DNA of 64,000 bases from positions 18,163 through 82,162 of the forward strand of contig CAYNOO010000002.1 in NCBI GenBank assembly GCA_964398865.1, given 5' to 3'. The notes under the pieces are model-generated. The model searched no databases. It worked only from the letters and a program-made list of their open reading frames with translations, and was not told the DNA's origin. Both the position numbers and the translations under genes were made by a program. This stretch comes from Phycocordibacter sp964398865 (GTDB lineage: Bacteria; Patescibacteriota; Minisyncoccia; Phycocordibacterales; Phycocordibacteraceae). Of the stretch, positions 41,818 through 51,474 are shown in pieces. Each line of letters begins with the position of its first letter. The first letter of the stretch is position 1.

Positions 41818-43056
41818 ATGTCGTCAGACCGGTTTTCCTTCACGATTGAACACGCGCTCCCCAATGGAGCGCGTGTTGGCGTTATTGAGACTCCGCACGG
41901 TTCTTTCCATACGCCGGCATTCGTGACGGTTGGCACTAAAGCAACAGTGAAAGCGGTACTGCCTGATGATTTGAAAGAGCGAGTTGGAGCAGAAGTAGCA
42001 CTGGCAAACACGTATCATCTTTTCCTTCAGCCAGGTGAGGACATTATTGCGGAAGCTGGAGGGCTTCATGCGTTCATGGGGTGGAGCGGTCCTTTGATGA
42101 CAGATTCGGGAGGCTTCCAAGTGTTCTCGCTCGGCGTAGGATTTGGGAAAGGTGTTTCAAAATTCACTTCCACCTCAGATGTAGGACATACGATGTCCTA
42201 CATGCCGACCCTTTACGATGAGGAAGTACGCTCGCAGCATGGCAAACTCGCCATTGTCGACGATGAAGGGGTTTCTTTTACGTCACACTTAGACGGTACC
42301 CTATACCGCTTTACTCCTGAGCGCTCGATCGAGATACAGCATAAGCTCGGCGCCGATATGTTCTTTGCGTTCGATGATTTCGTCTCGCCTGAAGCGCCAC
42401 GCGAGGAGCAGATAAGCTCGATGCGTCGGACGCATGCGTGGGCGGAGCGATCCCTCACCACGCATCGCGCGAACCTTGAGGCTCGAAAACGCCAAGCTAT
42501 GTACGGCATCGTGCAGGGAGGTAGGTATGCAGATTTGCGTCAGAAGAGCGCGGAAGAGATAGGCTCAATGGGTTTTGATGGCATCGGCATCGGTGGAACT
42601 TTTTCAAAAGCAGATTTGGGAGATACGCTTCATGCTGCAATTCTCCCGCTACCAAAAGAATTGCCGCGGCACCTTCTTGGCATAGGGGAGCCGGAAGATA
42701 TCTTTGAAGCGGTCGCGCGCGGTATTGATTCGTTCGACTGCGTGCAGCCAACAAGACTTGCCCGAACCGGCACGATATATACTGCTCGCGGCAAGATAAA
42801 TATTCTCAATGAAAAATATATTCGTGATTTTTCTCCACTTGATCTGGAAACCGGAGGCTACGCTTCTGAGCATTTTTCAAAAGCCTACCTCGCACACCTC
42901 TTTCGCGCGAAAGAAATGCTCGGCGCCACCATCGCCTCCTTGCATAATCTTTATTTCTTGACCTCGCTCATGAAGGATATCCGTTCCTCAATCCTGGAAG
43001 ATAGGTTTGACGCATTTCGAGATTCTTTCCTCCAAAAGTATTTATTGAAGACATAA
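41818..43056 (+). CDS. tgt: tRNA-guanine transglycosylase, zinc cysteines lost
   Basis: Tgt exchanges guanine 34 for a queuosine precursor. The catalytic Asp in MTDSGGFQVFSLG and the nucleophile region FDCVQPTRLARTGT are intact. In bacterial Tgt a CxCxxC plus His binds zinc before the AYL-HL helix. Here the segment reads LDLETGGYASEHFSKAYLAHL, with none of the three cysteines, although the His in SLHNLYF remains. The protein is 412 residues, somewhat long. A structural zinc site seems to have been lost or replaced. It ends inside a long palindrome. Confidence 0.93.
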   Translation: MSSDRFSFTIEHALPNGARVGVIETPHGSFHTPAFVTVGTKATVKAVLPDDLKERVGAEVALANTYHLFLQPGEDIIAEAGGLHAFMGWSGPLMTDSGGFQVFSLGVGFGKGVSKFTSTSDVGHTMSYMPTLYDEEVRSQHGKLAIVDDEGVSFTSHLDGTLYRFTPERSIEIQHKLGADMFFAFDDFVSPEAPREEQISSMRRTHAWAERSLTTHRANLEARKRQAMYGIVQGGRYADLRQKSAEEIGSMGFDGIGIGGTFSKADLGDTLHAAILPLPKELPRHLLGIGEPEDIFEAVARGIDSFDCVQPTRLARTGTIYTARGKINILNEKYIRDFSPLDLETGGYASEHFSKAYLAHLFRAKEMLGATIASLHNLYFLTSLMKDIRSSILEDRFDAFRDSFLQKYLLKT

Positions 43057-43090
43057 CGTTTAAATGTCCGGTCGGACATTTAAACGTTAT
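43053..43090. repeat. 18-bp perfect palindrome, 2-nt centre (TGTCCG family)
   Basis: Arms 43053-43070 and 43073-43090 around GT have the same core (AAATGTCCG..CGGACATTT) and outer ATAAC/GTTAT as 11578-11617. The first bases include the tgt stop codon. It may terminate tgt or be an operator for the next small gene. Confidence 0.9.
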
Positions 43091-43122
43091 CTGAGTACAC
43101 GACTTTACAAGTAAATTTTTCC

Positions 43123-43131
43123 TGTTATTAT
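43123..43131 (+). promoter_or_regulatory. extended -10 box (TGTTATTAT)
   Basis: It ends 10 nt before the ATG at 43142. Confidence 0.5.
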
Positions 43132-43141
43132 CCTACACAAT

Positions 43142-43336
43142 ATGGCATTTGGAATGCGGGAGACAGCAGTTCGCACAGAGGGAGCATTTCAATGCGAAAG
43201 GTGCGAGGATAAAGGCGTTTACGAAATGGGAGTCTGGAATAGATCTCTGCAAATTGAGCAAACTCGCTACAACGCATGTTATTGCAAGGAGGGAGAGCGG
43301 TGGCAAGCTATTCTTCCTGCCAATCGACCTTTCTGA
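43142..43336 (+). CDS. small cysteine-rich hypothetical protein (64 aa)
   Basis: The protein contains FQCERCEDKGVY and, 25 residues later, ACYCKEG: a CxxC and a CxC that could bind a metal in a ribbon-like fold. No family is recognised. The own -10 box and the following independent rarA promoter support a real single gene. An overlapping frame at 43149 is less likely. Confidence 0.55.
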   Translation: MAFGMRETAVRTEGAFQCERCEDKGVYEMGVWNRSLQIEQTRYNACYCKEGERWQAILPANRPF

Positions 43337-43372
43337 CGGTCATTTTGCTAAAACTAAGCGAGCACAAAAGAG

Positions 43373-43378
43373 TACAAT
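43373..43378 (+). promoter_or_regulatory. -10 box (TACAAT)
   Basis: It ends 6 nt before the rarA ATG at 43385. Confidence 0.5.
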
Positions 43379-43384
43379 GGGGGC

Positions 43385-44512
43385 ATGGAACCCCTCGCCG
43401 CCAAGATACGACCCAAGAACCTTGATGAGTTCACTGGGCAGGAGCACCTAGTAGGAGCAGGCAAGCCGCTTCGCGTTGCGATAGAAGAGAAGCATCGTTT
43501 CTCATTCATATTGTGGGGACCACCAGGGGTTGGGAAGACGACGCTTGCACGCATATATGCCGATTCACTGGATGCTGTATTTTTTGAACTCTCTGCCGTT
43601 GCGGCGGGGAAAGACGATATTCGTAACGTTGCGGCTGCTGATACGGAAGGCAAACCAAAAATACTTTTCTTGGATGAGATTCATCGTTTCAATAAGGCAC
43701 AGCAGGATTTCCTTCTGCCGTTTGTAGAGAAGGGAGAGTTGACGCTCATTGGTGCAACCACGGAGAATCCGTCTTTTGAAGTTATTCCAGCGCTCTTGTC
43801 TCGTGCACGTGTGTTTGTTTTAAAACCCATTGCAGAAGATGAAATGAAAGGGATAGTGAAGCGAACAGGCATCAAGACAGGTAAAGGAGCACTCGACTGG
43901 ATCATCGCGTATTCGAACGGCGACGCACGAGCTGCCATAACTATTATTGAGAACACTGAGCGTTTGTATGGGAAAGTCACATCAGAAACGCTTCAAGAAT
44001 CATTGCAGTCAGGGAGACTCCGCTACGACAAGAAAGGCGAAGAGCATTTCGATACTATCTCTGCCTTCATAAAAAGCATGCGGGCAAGTCAGCCTGATGC
44101 CGCGATGTATTATCTCGCTCGCATGCTTCAGGGAGGAGAAGATCCGGTGTTTGTTGCACGGCGTATGGTGATTTTTGCGAGCGAAGACATAGGACTCGCG
44201 CAGCCAACCGCCTTGGTAGTGGCGAACGCAGTTTTTGATGCAGTGCGAGCTATTGGAATGCCAGAGGCTTCGATAAACCTCGCACACGGTGTTGCGTATC
44301 TATCTCGCTCTAAAAAAGACCGTAGCGCCTACGATGCCCTCATTGCCGCCGGGGCAGATGCTGAAAAGACCGGCAATCTCCCCATTCCTTTACATGTACG
44401 AAATGCCCCAACCAAATTGATGAAAGAGCTTGGCTACGGAAAGGGGTATAAAAAATATAATACTGAAAGCTACCTACCCGACAAATTAAAGAACAAAAAA
44501 TATCTTAACTGA
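43385..44512 (+). CDS. rarA: replication-associated recombination protein A (RarA/MgsA ATPase)
   Basis: This AAA+ ATPase of stalled forks has Walker A GPPGVGKTTLARIYA and Walker B LFLDEIHRFNKAQQDFLLP. The RarA-specific stretch GATTENPSFEVIPALLSRARVF and the C-terminal MgsA domain (RRMVIFASEDIGLA) follow. At 375 residues it is short by about 60, mainly at the N-terminus. It is followed by a palindrome and uvrB, so it lies in a DNA repair neighbourhood. Confidence 0.94.
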   Translation: MEPLAAKIRPKNLDEFTGQEHLVGAGKPLRVAIEEKHRFSFILWGPPGVGKTTLARIYADSLDAVFFELSAVAAGKDDIRNVAAADTEGKPKILFLDEIHRFNKAQQDFLLPFVEKGELTLIGATTENPSFEVIPALLSRARVFVLKPIAEDEMKGIVKRTGIKTGKGALDWIIAYSNGDARAAITIIENTERLYGKVTSETLQESLQSGRLRYDKKGEEHFDTISAFIKSMRASQPDAAMYYLARMLQGGEDPVFVARRMVIFASEDIGLAQPTALVVANAVFDAVRAIGMPEASINLAHGVAYLSRSKKDRSAYDALIAAGADAEKTGNLPIPLHVRNAPTKLMKELGYGKGYKKYNTESYLPDKLKNKKYLN

Positions 44513-44535
44513 TATGATATATCATATCAGTTTTT
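44507..44535 (+). terminator. 26-bp perfect palindrome with T tail
   Basis: The halves 44507-44519 and 44520-44532 are exact complements with no loop bases, followed by TTTTT (44531-44535). They share GATATGATATATCA with 7194-7240. The rarA stop codon lies just at its start. It acts plausibly as a terminator, or as an operator ahead of uvrB. Confidence 0.75.
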
Positions 44536-44573
44536 GAATGCGGGATTTTTAAACTCCATACGTATCGGGCTTT

Positions 44574-44582
44574 TGTTATACT
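44574..44582 (+). promoter_or_regulatory. extended -10 box of uvrB (TGTTATACT)
   Basis: It ends 6 nt before the ATG at 44589, giving a leaderless uvrB mRNA. I see no SOS-box-like sequence of the E. coli type. Confidence 0.7.
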
Positions 44583-44588
44583 GCATCG

Positions 44589-46673
<2,085 letters not shown>

Positions 46674-46682
46674 AGCAGAAAT

Positions 46683-46844
46683 TTACCCAATAGGTTCAGT
46701 ACTCACGCTTTCGTTGACCTCTCCATCCCAATCATCTTCCTTTTCTGCGTACCATGCCATCGGAACCTTTGTTTCAGGGGGTTTTATAAAAGCTCCTAAT
46801 AGATTTGCAACCCAAGGGTTTTTCGATTCGAAGTCTTCAAACAT
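46683..46844 (-). CDS. tiny hypothetical protein (53 aa)
   Basis: The minus-strand ATG at 46844 opens a 53-codon acidic frame with a PWVANLLGAFIKPPE segment and the end WYAEKEDDWDG...EPIG. The -10 box TATAGT (46851-46856) ends 6 nt upstream. Its upstream region is nearly the same as that of the next minus-strand gene, which supports both being genes. No family is known. Confidence 0.6.
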   Translation of the reverse strand: MFEDFESKNPWVANLLGAFIKPPETKVPMAWYAEKEDDWDGEVNESVSTEPIG

Positions 46845-46850
46845 ATAGAG

Positions 46851-46856
46851 ACTATA
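46851..46856 (-). promoter_or_regulatory. -10 box (TATAGT) in a duplicated promoter
   Basis: On the minus strand CATCTTAGTCAGATTTCGA precedes TATAGT; the promoter at 47075-47080 has CATCTTAGTCAGGTTTCGA before TATAAT. Confidence 0.65.
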
Positions 46857-46867
46857 TCGAAATCTGA

Positions 46868-47068
46868 CTAAGATGTCGCTTCGGCTAGGTAATCGCCCAC
46901 TGCTTTTCCTAGCGTCTCATCCCAAACGTCATCGAAAGGTCTTTTTCTTCCCTCTGCATCCATTTTTTTTAATACGATATTCTCGAGCCTGCGATCGTCG
47001 CCGCGCGGTATATAAACCGTTCTCAAAATGTAATCGCTTGGATTTTCTGGAGCGCCTTCCATCGTCAT
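46868..47068 (-). CDS. tiny hypothetical protein (66 aa)
   Basis: The ATG at 47068 begins a 66-codon charged frame (SDYILRTVYIPRGDDRRLEN, then FDDVWDETLGKAVGDYL). A perfect TATAAT ends 6 nt upstream with TTGCAT 16 nt before it, so I reject a longer frame from 47233. Its stop codon lies in the promoter of the next minus-strand gene. It sits between uvrB and uvrA on the opposite strand. Confidence 0.65.
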   Translation of the reverse strand: MTMEGAPENPSDYILRTVYIPRGDDRRLENIVLKKMDAEGRKRPFDDVWDETLGKAVGDYLAEATS

Positions 47069-47074
47069 ATGGAA

Positions 47075-47080
47075 ATTATA
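47075..47080 (-). promoter_or_regulatory. -10 box (TATAAT) in a duplicated promoter
   Basis: It is preceded on the minus strand by TTGCAT with 16-nt spacing, making a good promoter for the 66-codon gene. Confidence 0.7.
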
Positions 47081-47152
47081 TCGAAACCTGACTAAGATGC
47101 AATTACTTGGTATGGTATAGGGTATACCGCATTTGCGGAGATTTCGCATAGT

Positions 47153-49807
47153 ATGGCAAAGGAAAAAACAAAAGATACGCATGATGCAGACCTCGGCACT
47201 GACAAAATAGTCATACGAGGTGCGAAGACACATAACCTCAAGAATGTGTCACTTGAAATACCGCGAAACAAACTCGTAGTATTTACTGGTCTTTCCGGAT
47301 CAGGCAAATCGTCCCTTGCTTTCGATACTATTTTTGCCGAAGGTCAGCGACGCTATGTGGAATCCTTGTCTGCGTATGCACGACAATTCTTGAACCAGAT
47401 GTCCAAGCCAGAAGTCGAGGAGATTACCGGTCTTTCACCTGCAATCGCCATCGACCAGAAGAGCCGCTCCAACAATCCTCGCTCAACGGTCGCTACCATC
47501 ACTGAAATCTATGACTACATGCGTATTCTTTATGCGCGCGTAGGGCAGCCATATTGTGTGAATGATGACACTCCTATCCAGAAGCTTTCCAAGGAAGAGA
47601 TTATGAAAATAATTCTTCGTACTGTAGAGGCTGTGGACTTGAAGCAGACTGCCAAGCGCGCGATGGGAGTTACCTATAATGATTTGAAAGTTCGTATCTT
47701 GGCTCCCGTCGTTGTAGGTAGAAAAGGTGAGTACTACCAACTCTTATATGATTTGCTCGGCAAAGGCTATGAGAAAGTTATTGTGGACGGCACAGAGCAC
47801 TCGCTTCGCGAGAGAATTGCCCTTGAGAAGAATAAGGTGCACGACATTGATGTCGTCATCGATGAGCTTTTTGTAACTGAATTCGAGAACTCGAAAGCAG
47901 ATGCGAGAGAGCGAATGTCAGAAGCTATCGAGCTTGCGCTTAAGGAATCGAATGGACTCATTAAGATAGAAAACCCACTCAAGGAAATGCGAATTCTCTC
48001 CGCGAAGTTTATCTGCCCCTTGGACGGGTCATCATTCCCTGAAGTTGAACCGAGACTCTTCTCATTCAATAGCCCCTATGGTGCATGCCCTGAGTGTCAT
48101 GGGCTTGGGACAATTGGCTTTTTCAATCTAGACATCTGTCCTGTGTGCGAAGGCAAACGACTTCGCCCGGAAGCATTACGAGTGTTTTTAGGTGGCGGTC
48201 CGCCGAAAGACTCTGCCGTTAAAACTAAGACGGAGGCAGCTGGGCTTAACATCGTTGATCTTACGCGTCTCTCCATACTTGATGCGAAAGATTATATCGA
48301 GAACCTGAAGCTCACTAAGAAGCAGGAAGAGATTTCAAGTGCCATATTGAAAGAGATTCTCGCACGACTCCAGTTCATGATTGATGTGGGTATCGGGTAT
48401 CTCACGCTTGACCGCACGGCAAACACGCTCTCTGGCGGAGAAGCGCAGCGTATTCGGCTTGCGTCTCAGCTTGGCAGCGGGCTCGTGGGCGCACTCTACG
48501 TGCTTGATGAGCCGACTATCGGCTTGCACCAGAGAGACAATGACCGACTGGTAAAGACGCTTCTTCGACTTCGAGATTTGGGCAACAGTATCATCGTCGT
48601 TGAGCACGATGAAGATACGATATTTTCTTCAGACTTTATTGTTGATATTGGACCTGGCGCAGGAGTGCACGGTGGCGAGATAGTGGTTGCCGGATGGCTC
48701 GATAAGCTTCTTACCGCAAAACGGAATGACTCCGGATCGCTCACGCTTTCATATCTTCGTGGAGAAAAGCAGATTCCTGTCCCAACAGAGCGACGCACCG
48801 AGCAGAAAGGGGCACTGAAGTTACGGCAGGGAAATATCTTCAATATCAAGAACATGGATATTGATGTTCCGTTGGGGAGGCTGATTACCGTTACCGGCGT
48901 ATCTGGCTCTGGAAAGTCCTCGTTCATGTATGAGCTTCTCTATAAAAATTTGCGTGGAAAATTGGAGAGAAATTACCGCACGAATAAGTTGTACAATTGC
49001 ACAAGCTTTTCTGGCACGGAGTATTTGAGTCGGGTCATTCTTATTGATCAATCATCCATAGGGCGCACTCCTCGCTCTAACCCGGCAACCTACACCGGTG
49101 CGTTTTCCCACATCCGCGACATGTTTGCGGCGACTCCTGAGGCTCGTGCTCGCGGATGGAAAGGCGGTAGGTTCTCTTTCAACGTCAAAGGCGGTCGCTG
49201 CGAAGCGTGCCAGGGCAATGGGACTATCGCCGTTGAGATGCATTTCTTACCTACGGTGTATGTGACGTGTGACGTGTGCGATGGCAAGCGGTTTATGAAA
49301 GAGACATTGGAAGTGGAATATCGGAAAAAGAATATTCACCAAGTACTCTCTATGACCGTGGAAGAAGGATTGGAGTTCTTCAACGATATCCCCGCTATTC
49401 ATGATCGTTTGCAGACCCTTTCAGACGTCGGTCTTGGATATTTGAAACTGGGTCAGTCGGCGACGACCTTGTCTGGCGGAGAAGCGCAGCGAGTGAAGAT
49501 TTCTTCTGAGCTCTACCGGAGACACACCGAGAAGACGATGTATCTTTTGGATGAACCCACTATTGGTCTTCACTACGAGGACGTTCGAAAGTTGATAGAA
49601 ATTCTCCAAACCCTTGTTAATAAGGGCAACACCGTTATGGTAATCGAACACAATATGGAACTTATAAAGAGCTCGGATTACGTCATCGATATCGGTCCTG
49701 ACGGGGGAGTGGACGGAGGCAAAATCGTCGCCAAAGGCACTCCGGAGGAGATTGCCCGAACTAAGGGCTCATATACCGGAGAGTATTTAAAGCGAATTTT
49801 GAAGTAG
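47153..49807 (+). CDS. uvrA: excinuclease ABC subunit A, shortened
   Basis: This damage sensor has two ABC ATPase halves: Walker A GLSGSGKSSLAFDTI and GVSGSGKSSFMYELL, signatures LSGGEAQRIRLASQ and LSGGEAQRVKIS. At 884 residues it is about 55 shorter than E. coli UvrA. The loss maps to one place: GACPECHGLGTIGFFNLD leads almost directly to ICPVCEGKRL, where E. coli has about 85 residues in between. The first zinc module reads CPLDG instead of CPxCG, so one ligand is Asp. The second zinc finger (CEACQGNG, CDVCDGKR) is intact. Confidence 0.96.
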   Translation: MAKEKTKDTHDADLGTDKIVIRGAKTHNLKNVSLEIPRNKLVVFTGLSGSGKSSLAFDTIFAEGQRRYVESLSAYARQFLNQMSKPEVEEITGLSPAIAIDQKSRSNNPRSTVATITEIYDYMRILYARVGQPYCVNDDTPIQKLSKEEIMKIILRTVEAVDLKQTAKRAMGVTYNDLKVRILAPVVVGRKGEYYQLLYDLLGKGYEKVIVDGTEHSLRERIALEKNKVHDIDVVIDELFVTEFENSKADARERMSEAIELALKESNGLIKIENPLKEMRILSAKFICPLDGSSFPEVEPRLFSFNSPYGACPECHGLGTIGFFNLDICPVCEGKRLRPEALRVFLGGGPPKDSAVKTKTEAAGLNIVDLTRLSILDAKDYIENLKLTKKQEEISSAILKEILARLQFMIDVGIGYLTLDRTANTLSGGEAQRIRLASQLGSGLVGALYVLDEPTIGLHQRDNDRLVKTLLRLRDLGNSIIVVEHDEDTIFSSDFIVDIGPGAGVHGGEIVVAGWLDKLLTAKRNDSGSLTLSYLRGEKQIPVPTERRTEQKGALKLRQGNIFNIKNMDIDVPLGRLITVTGVSGSGKSSFMYELLYKNLRGKLERNYRTNKLYNCTSFSGTEYLSRVILIDQSSIGRTPRSNPATYTGAFSHIRDMFAATPEARARGWKGGRFSFNVKGGRCEACQGNGTIAVEMHFLPTVYVTCDVCDGKRFMKETLEVEYRKKNIHQVLSMTVEEGLEFFNDIPAIHDRLQTLSDVGLGYLKLGQSATTLSGGEAQRVKISSELYRRHTEKTMYLLDEPTIGLHYEDVRKLIEILQTLVNKGNTVMVIEHNMELIKSSDYVIDIGPDGGVDGGKIVAKGTPEEIARTKGSYTGEYLKRILK

Positions 49808-49828
49808 TTTGCTTGGCTTGATATTCCT

Positions 49829-49837
49829 TGTTATTGT
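49829..49837 (+). promoter_or_regulatory. extended -10 box (TGTTATTGT)
   Basis: It ends 8 nt before the ATG at 49846. Confidence 0.4.
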
Positions 49838-49845
49838 TGCCATAT

Positions 49846-50079
49846 ATGCCTGGAAGCCCGGAAGCTTTTACAGCAAGAACTGATTTCCCGGAAATCTATG
49901 ATGCCAAGAAGGGAATGCATGTCCCTAGTGCCGACGCCGCTATAGATAAGATTAAAGGAGCCCTGATAAATAATAGGAGGATGAATGCCAAAGATGCTCG
50001 GAAGAAAGCGAGACAGTTGGTTTTTGATTTTCAGTCGGGGAAAATAACGGCGCAGGAACTCGAAAGTTTTTATCGTTGA
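49846..50079 (+). CDS. small hypothetical protein (77 aa)
   Basis: The charged, mostly helical protein has a C-terminal half KDARKKARQLVFDFQSGKIT. There is no known family. It lies between uvrA and uvrC on the same strand; a link to excision repair is only suggested by position. Confidence 0.55.
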   Translation: MPGSPEAFTARTDFPEIYDAKKGMHVPSADAAIDKIKGALINNRRMNAKDARKKARQLVFDFQSGKITAQELESFYR

Positions 50080-50122
50080 TTTTTTATCAGGCCCTTGATA
50101 CCCCTCACCCTTTTACGGGCTT

Positions 50123-50131
50123 TGTTATAGT
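50123..50131 (+). promoter_or_regulatory. extended -10 box of uvrC (TGTTATAGT)
   Basis: It ends 8 nt before the ATG at 50140. Confidence 0.6.
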
Positions 50132-50139
50132 GACGAGGA

Positions 50140-51369
50140 ATGCATAAAAAAGACTTTGATTTTTCTAAAATACCCGATACCCCGGGCGTATACAGTTTCC
50201 GTAAAGGAAAAGATGTTCTCTATGTAGGTAAAGCAACCTCGCTTCGCAGTCGGATTCGCAGCTACTTCGTCGACGATATAGCCACTGTCCGGAGTCCCCT
50301 CATAGCGAAAATCGTTGCGGATGCAGAGACGGTTACGTGGGAGGAGGTAGATTCGGTTCTTGAAGCGCTTATCTTGGAAGCCAAGCGCATAAAGGAATTG
50401 CAGCCGCCTGGAAATACTGATTCTAAAGATAATAAGAGCTGGAATTATCTGGTTGTTACGGACGAGACGTTTCCACGTTTTTTAATCGTGCGCGAACGAG
50501 AACTTACGTCTAAATTCTCTCCAAGCCTCATCAAACATCTTTTCGGACCTTTCCCGAGCGGTGTGATGCTCCGGAGTGCTTTGAAGATTATCCGCCGGAT
50601 ATTTCCTTTCTTTGATACGAAGTTTCGAGTGGATGCTCCGTTAAGCCCCGCGAACGCGAAGACCTTACGCTTCAATCAATCTATCGGTCTCTATCCGCGC
50701 GAGCTCAATGAGACTGAATATAAGAAGACGGTTCGGAACATCGTACTTTTATTTGAAGCGAAGAAGTCTGCGCTTTTGAGGACGCTTGAGCGCGAGATGA
50801 TGAAAGCAGCGAGAGCGGAAGCATTTGAAGAAGCCGAAATGCTGAAGCGTCAAGTATTTTCTCTAAAGCACATCCAAGACATCTCTCTCGTGAAAGAGGA
50901 ACTCCGCGCTCCTGACAGTTCTGAATTTCGTATCGAAGCTTATGACACTGCGCACATACGGGGCAGTGCTCCGCGTGGAGTCATGTCGGTCATCATTGAT
51001 GGGGAGGCTGTTCCTGCTGAGTATCGGGTCTTCACTATCCGAGATGCAGTTCCCGGCGACGACTACGCAGCTCTCACTGAAATAATTACACGCAGGGCGA
51101 AGCATATGGAGTGGGCATATCCTAAGCTTGTAGTGATAGACGGAGGAAAGACGCATCTCAATATTGCTAAAAAAGTTCTCATGAGCGTCGGCATGGACGC
51201 TGATGTCGTTTCTGTCGTCAAGGATGAACGGCACCGCCCGCGCGAAATTTTAGGCGGAACCGCTCTTGCTGTAACCCATGAATCCAGCATTCTTCTCGCC
51301 AACAGCGAAGCGCATCGATTTTCTATTTCTCGCCATAGGAAGGCGTTTCGCAAGAAAGGGTTGAAGTAA
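50140..51369 (+). CDS. uvrC: excinuclease ABC subunit C without helix-hairpin-helix domain
   Basis: The GIY-YIG nuclease (GVYSFRKGKDVLYVGKATSL, with the metal Glu in EALILEAKRIKE) makes the 3' cut. A UVR motif (about residues 205-240) binds UvrB. The RNase H-like nuclease for the 5' cut (EAYDTAHIRGSAPRGVM, KLVVIDGGKTHL) follows. The chain ends at HRFSISRHRKAFRKKGLK, exactly where the tandem helix-hairpin-helix DNA-binding domain would begin. At 409 residues against about 600, this domain is missing, so 5' incision geometry may differ. Confidence 0.93.
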   Translation: MHKKDFDFSKIPDTPGVYSFRKGKDVLYVGKATSLRSRIRSYFVDDIATVRSPLIAKIVADAETVTWEEVDSVLEALILEAKRIKELQPPGNTDSKDNKSWNYLVVTDETFPRFLIVRERELTSKFSPSLIKHLFGPFPSGVMLRSALKIIRRIFPFFDTKFRVDAPLSPANAKTLRFNQSIGLYPRELNETEYKKTVRNIVLLFEAKKSALLRTLEREMMKAARAEAFEEAEMLKRQVFSLKHIQDISLVKEELRAPDSSEFRIEAYDTAHIRGSAPRGVMSVIIDGEAVPAEYRVFTIRDAVPGDDYAALTEIITRRAKHMEWAYPKLVVIDGGKTHLNIAKKVLMSVGMDADVVSVVKDERHRPREILGGTALAVTHESSILLANSEAHRFSISRHRKAFRKKGLK

Positions 51370-51461
51370 CAAGTTCCAAATACCAATTTCTTAGCGGATT
51401 AGCCAGCTTCTTTTTTGAGGTTTGGAATGCATGTTTTGTTACTTACCGTCTCGGGTTGCGG

Positions 51462-51467
51462 TACAAT
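51462..51467 (+). promoter_or_regulatory. -10 box (TACAAT)
   Basis: It ends 7 nt before the ATG at 51475 and supports that start for ddl. Confidence 0.5.
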
Positions 51468-51474
51468 ATTCATC

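Noticed and set aside
43149..43451. 100-codon frame overlapping the small Cys-rich gene and rarA
   Set aside because: It overlaps the rarA start and promoter, and its composition is not protein-like compared with the frame at 43142.
47069..47233. Longer N-terminus of the 66-codon minus-strand gene
   Set aside because: It would span the TATAAT promoter and overlap the 5' end of uvrA on the other strand.
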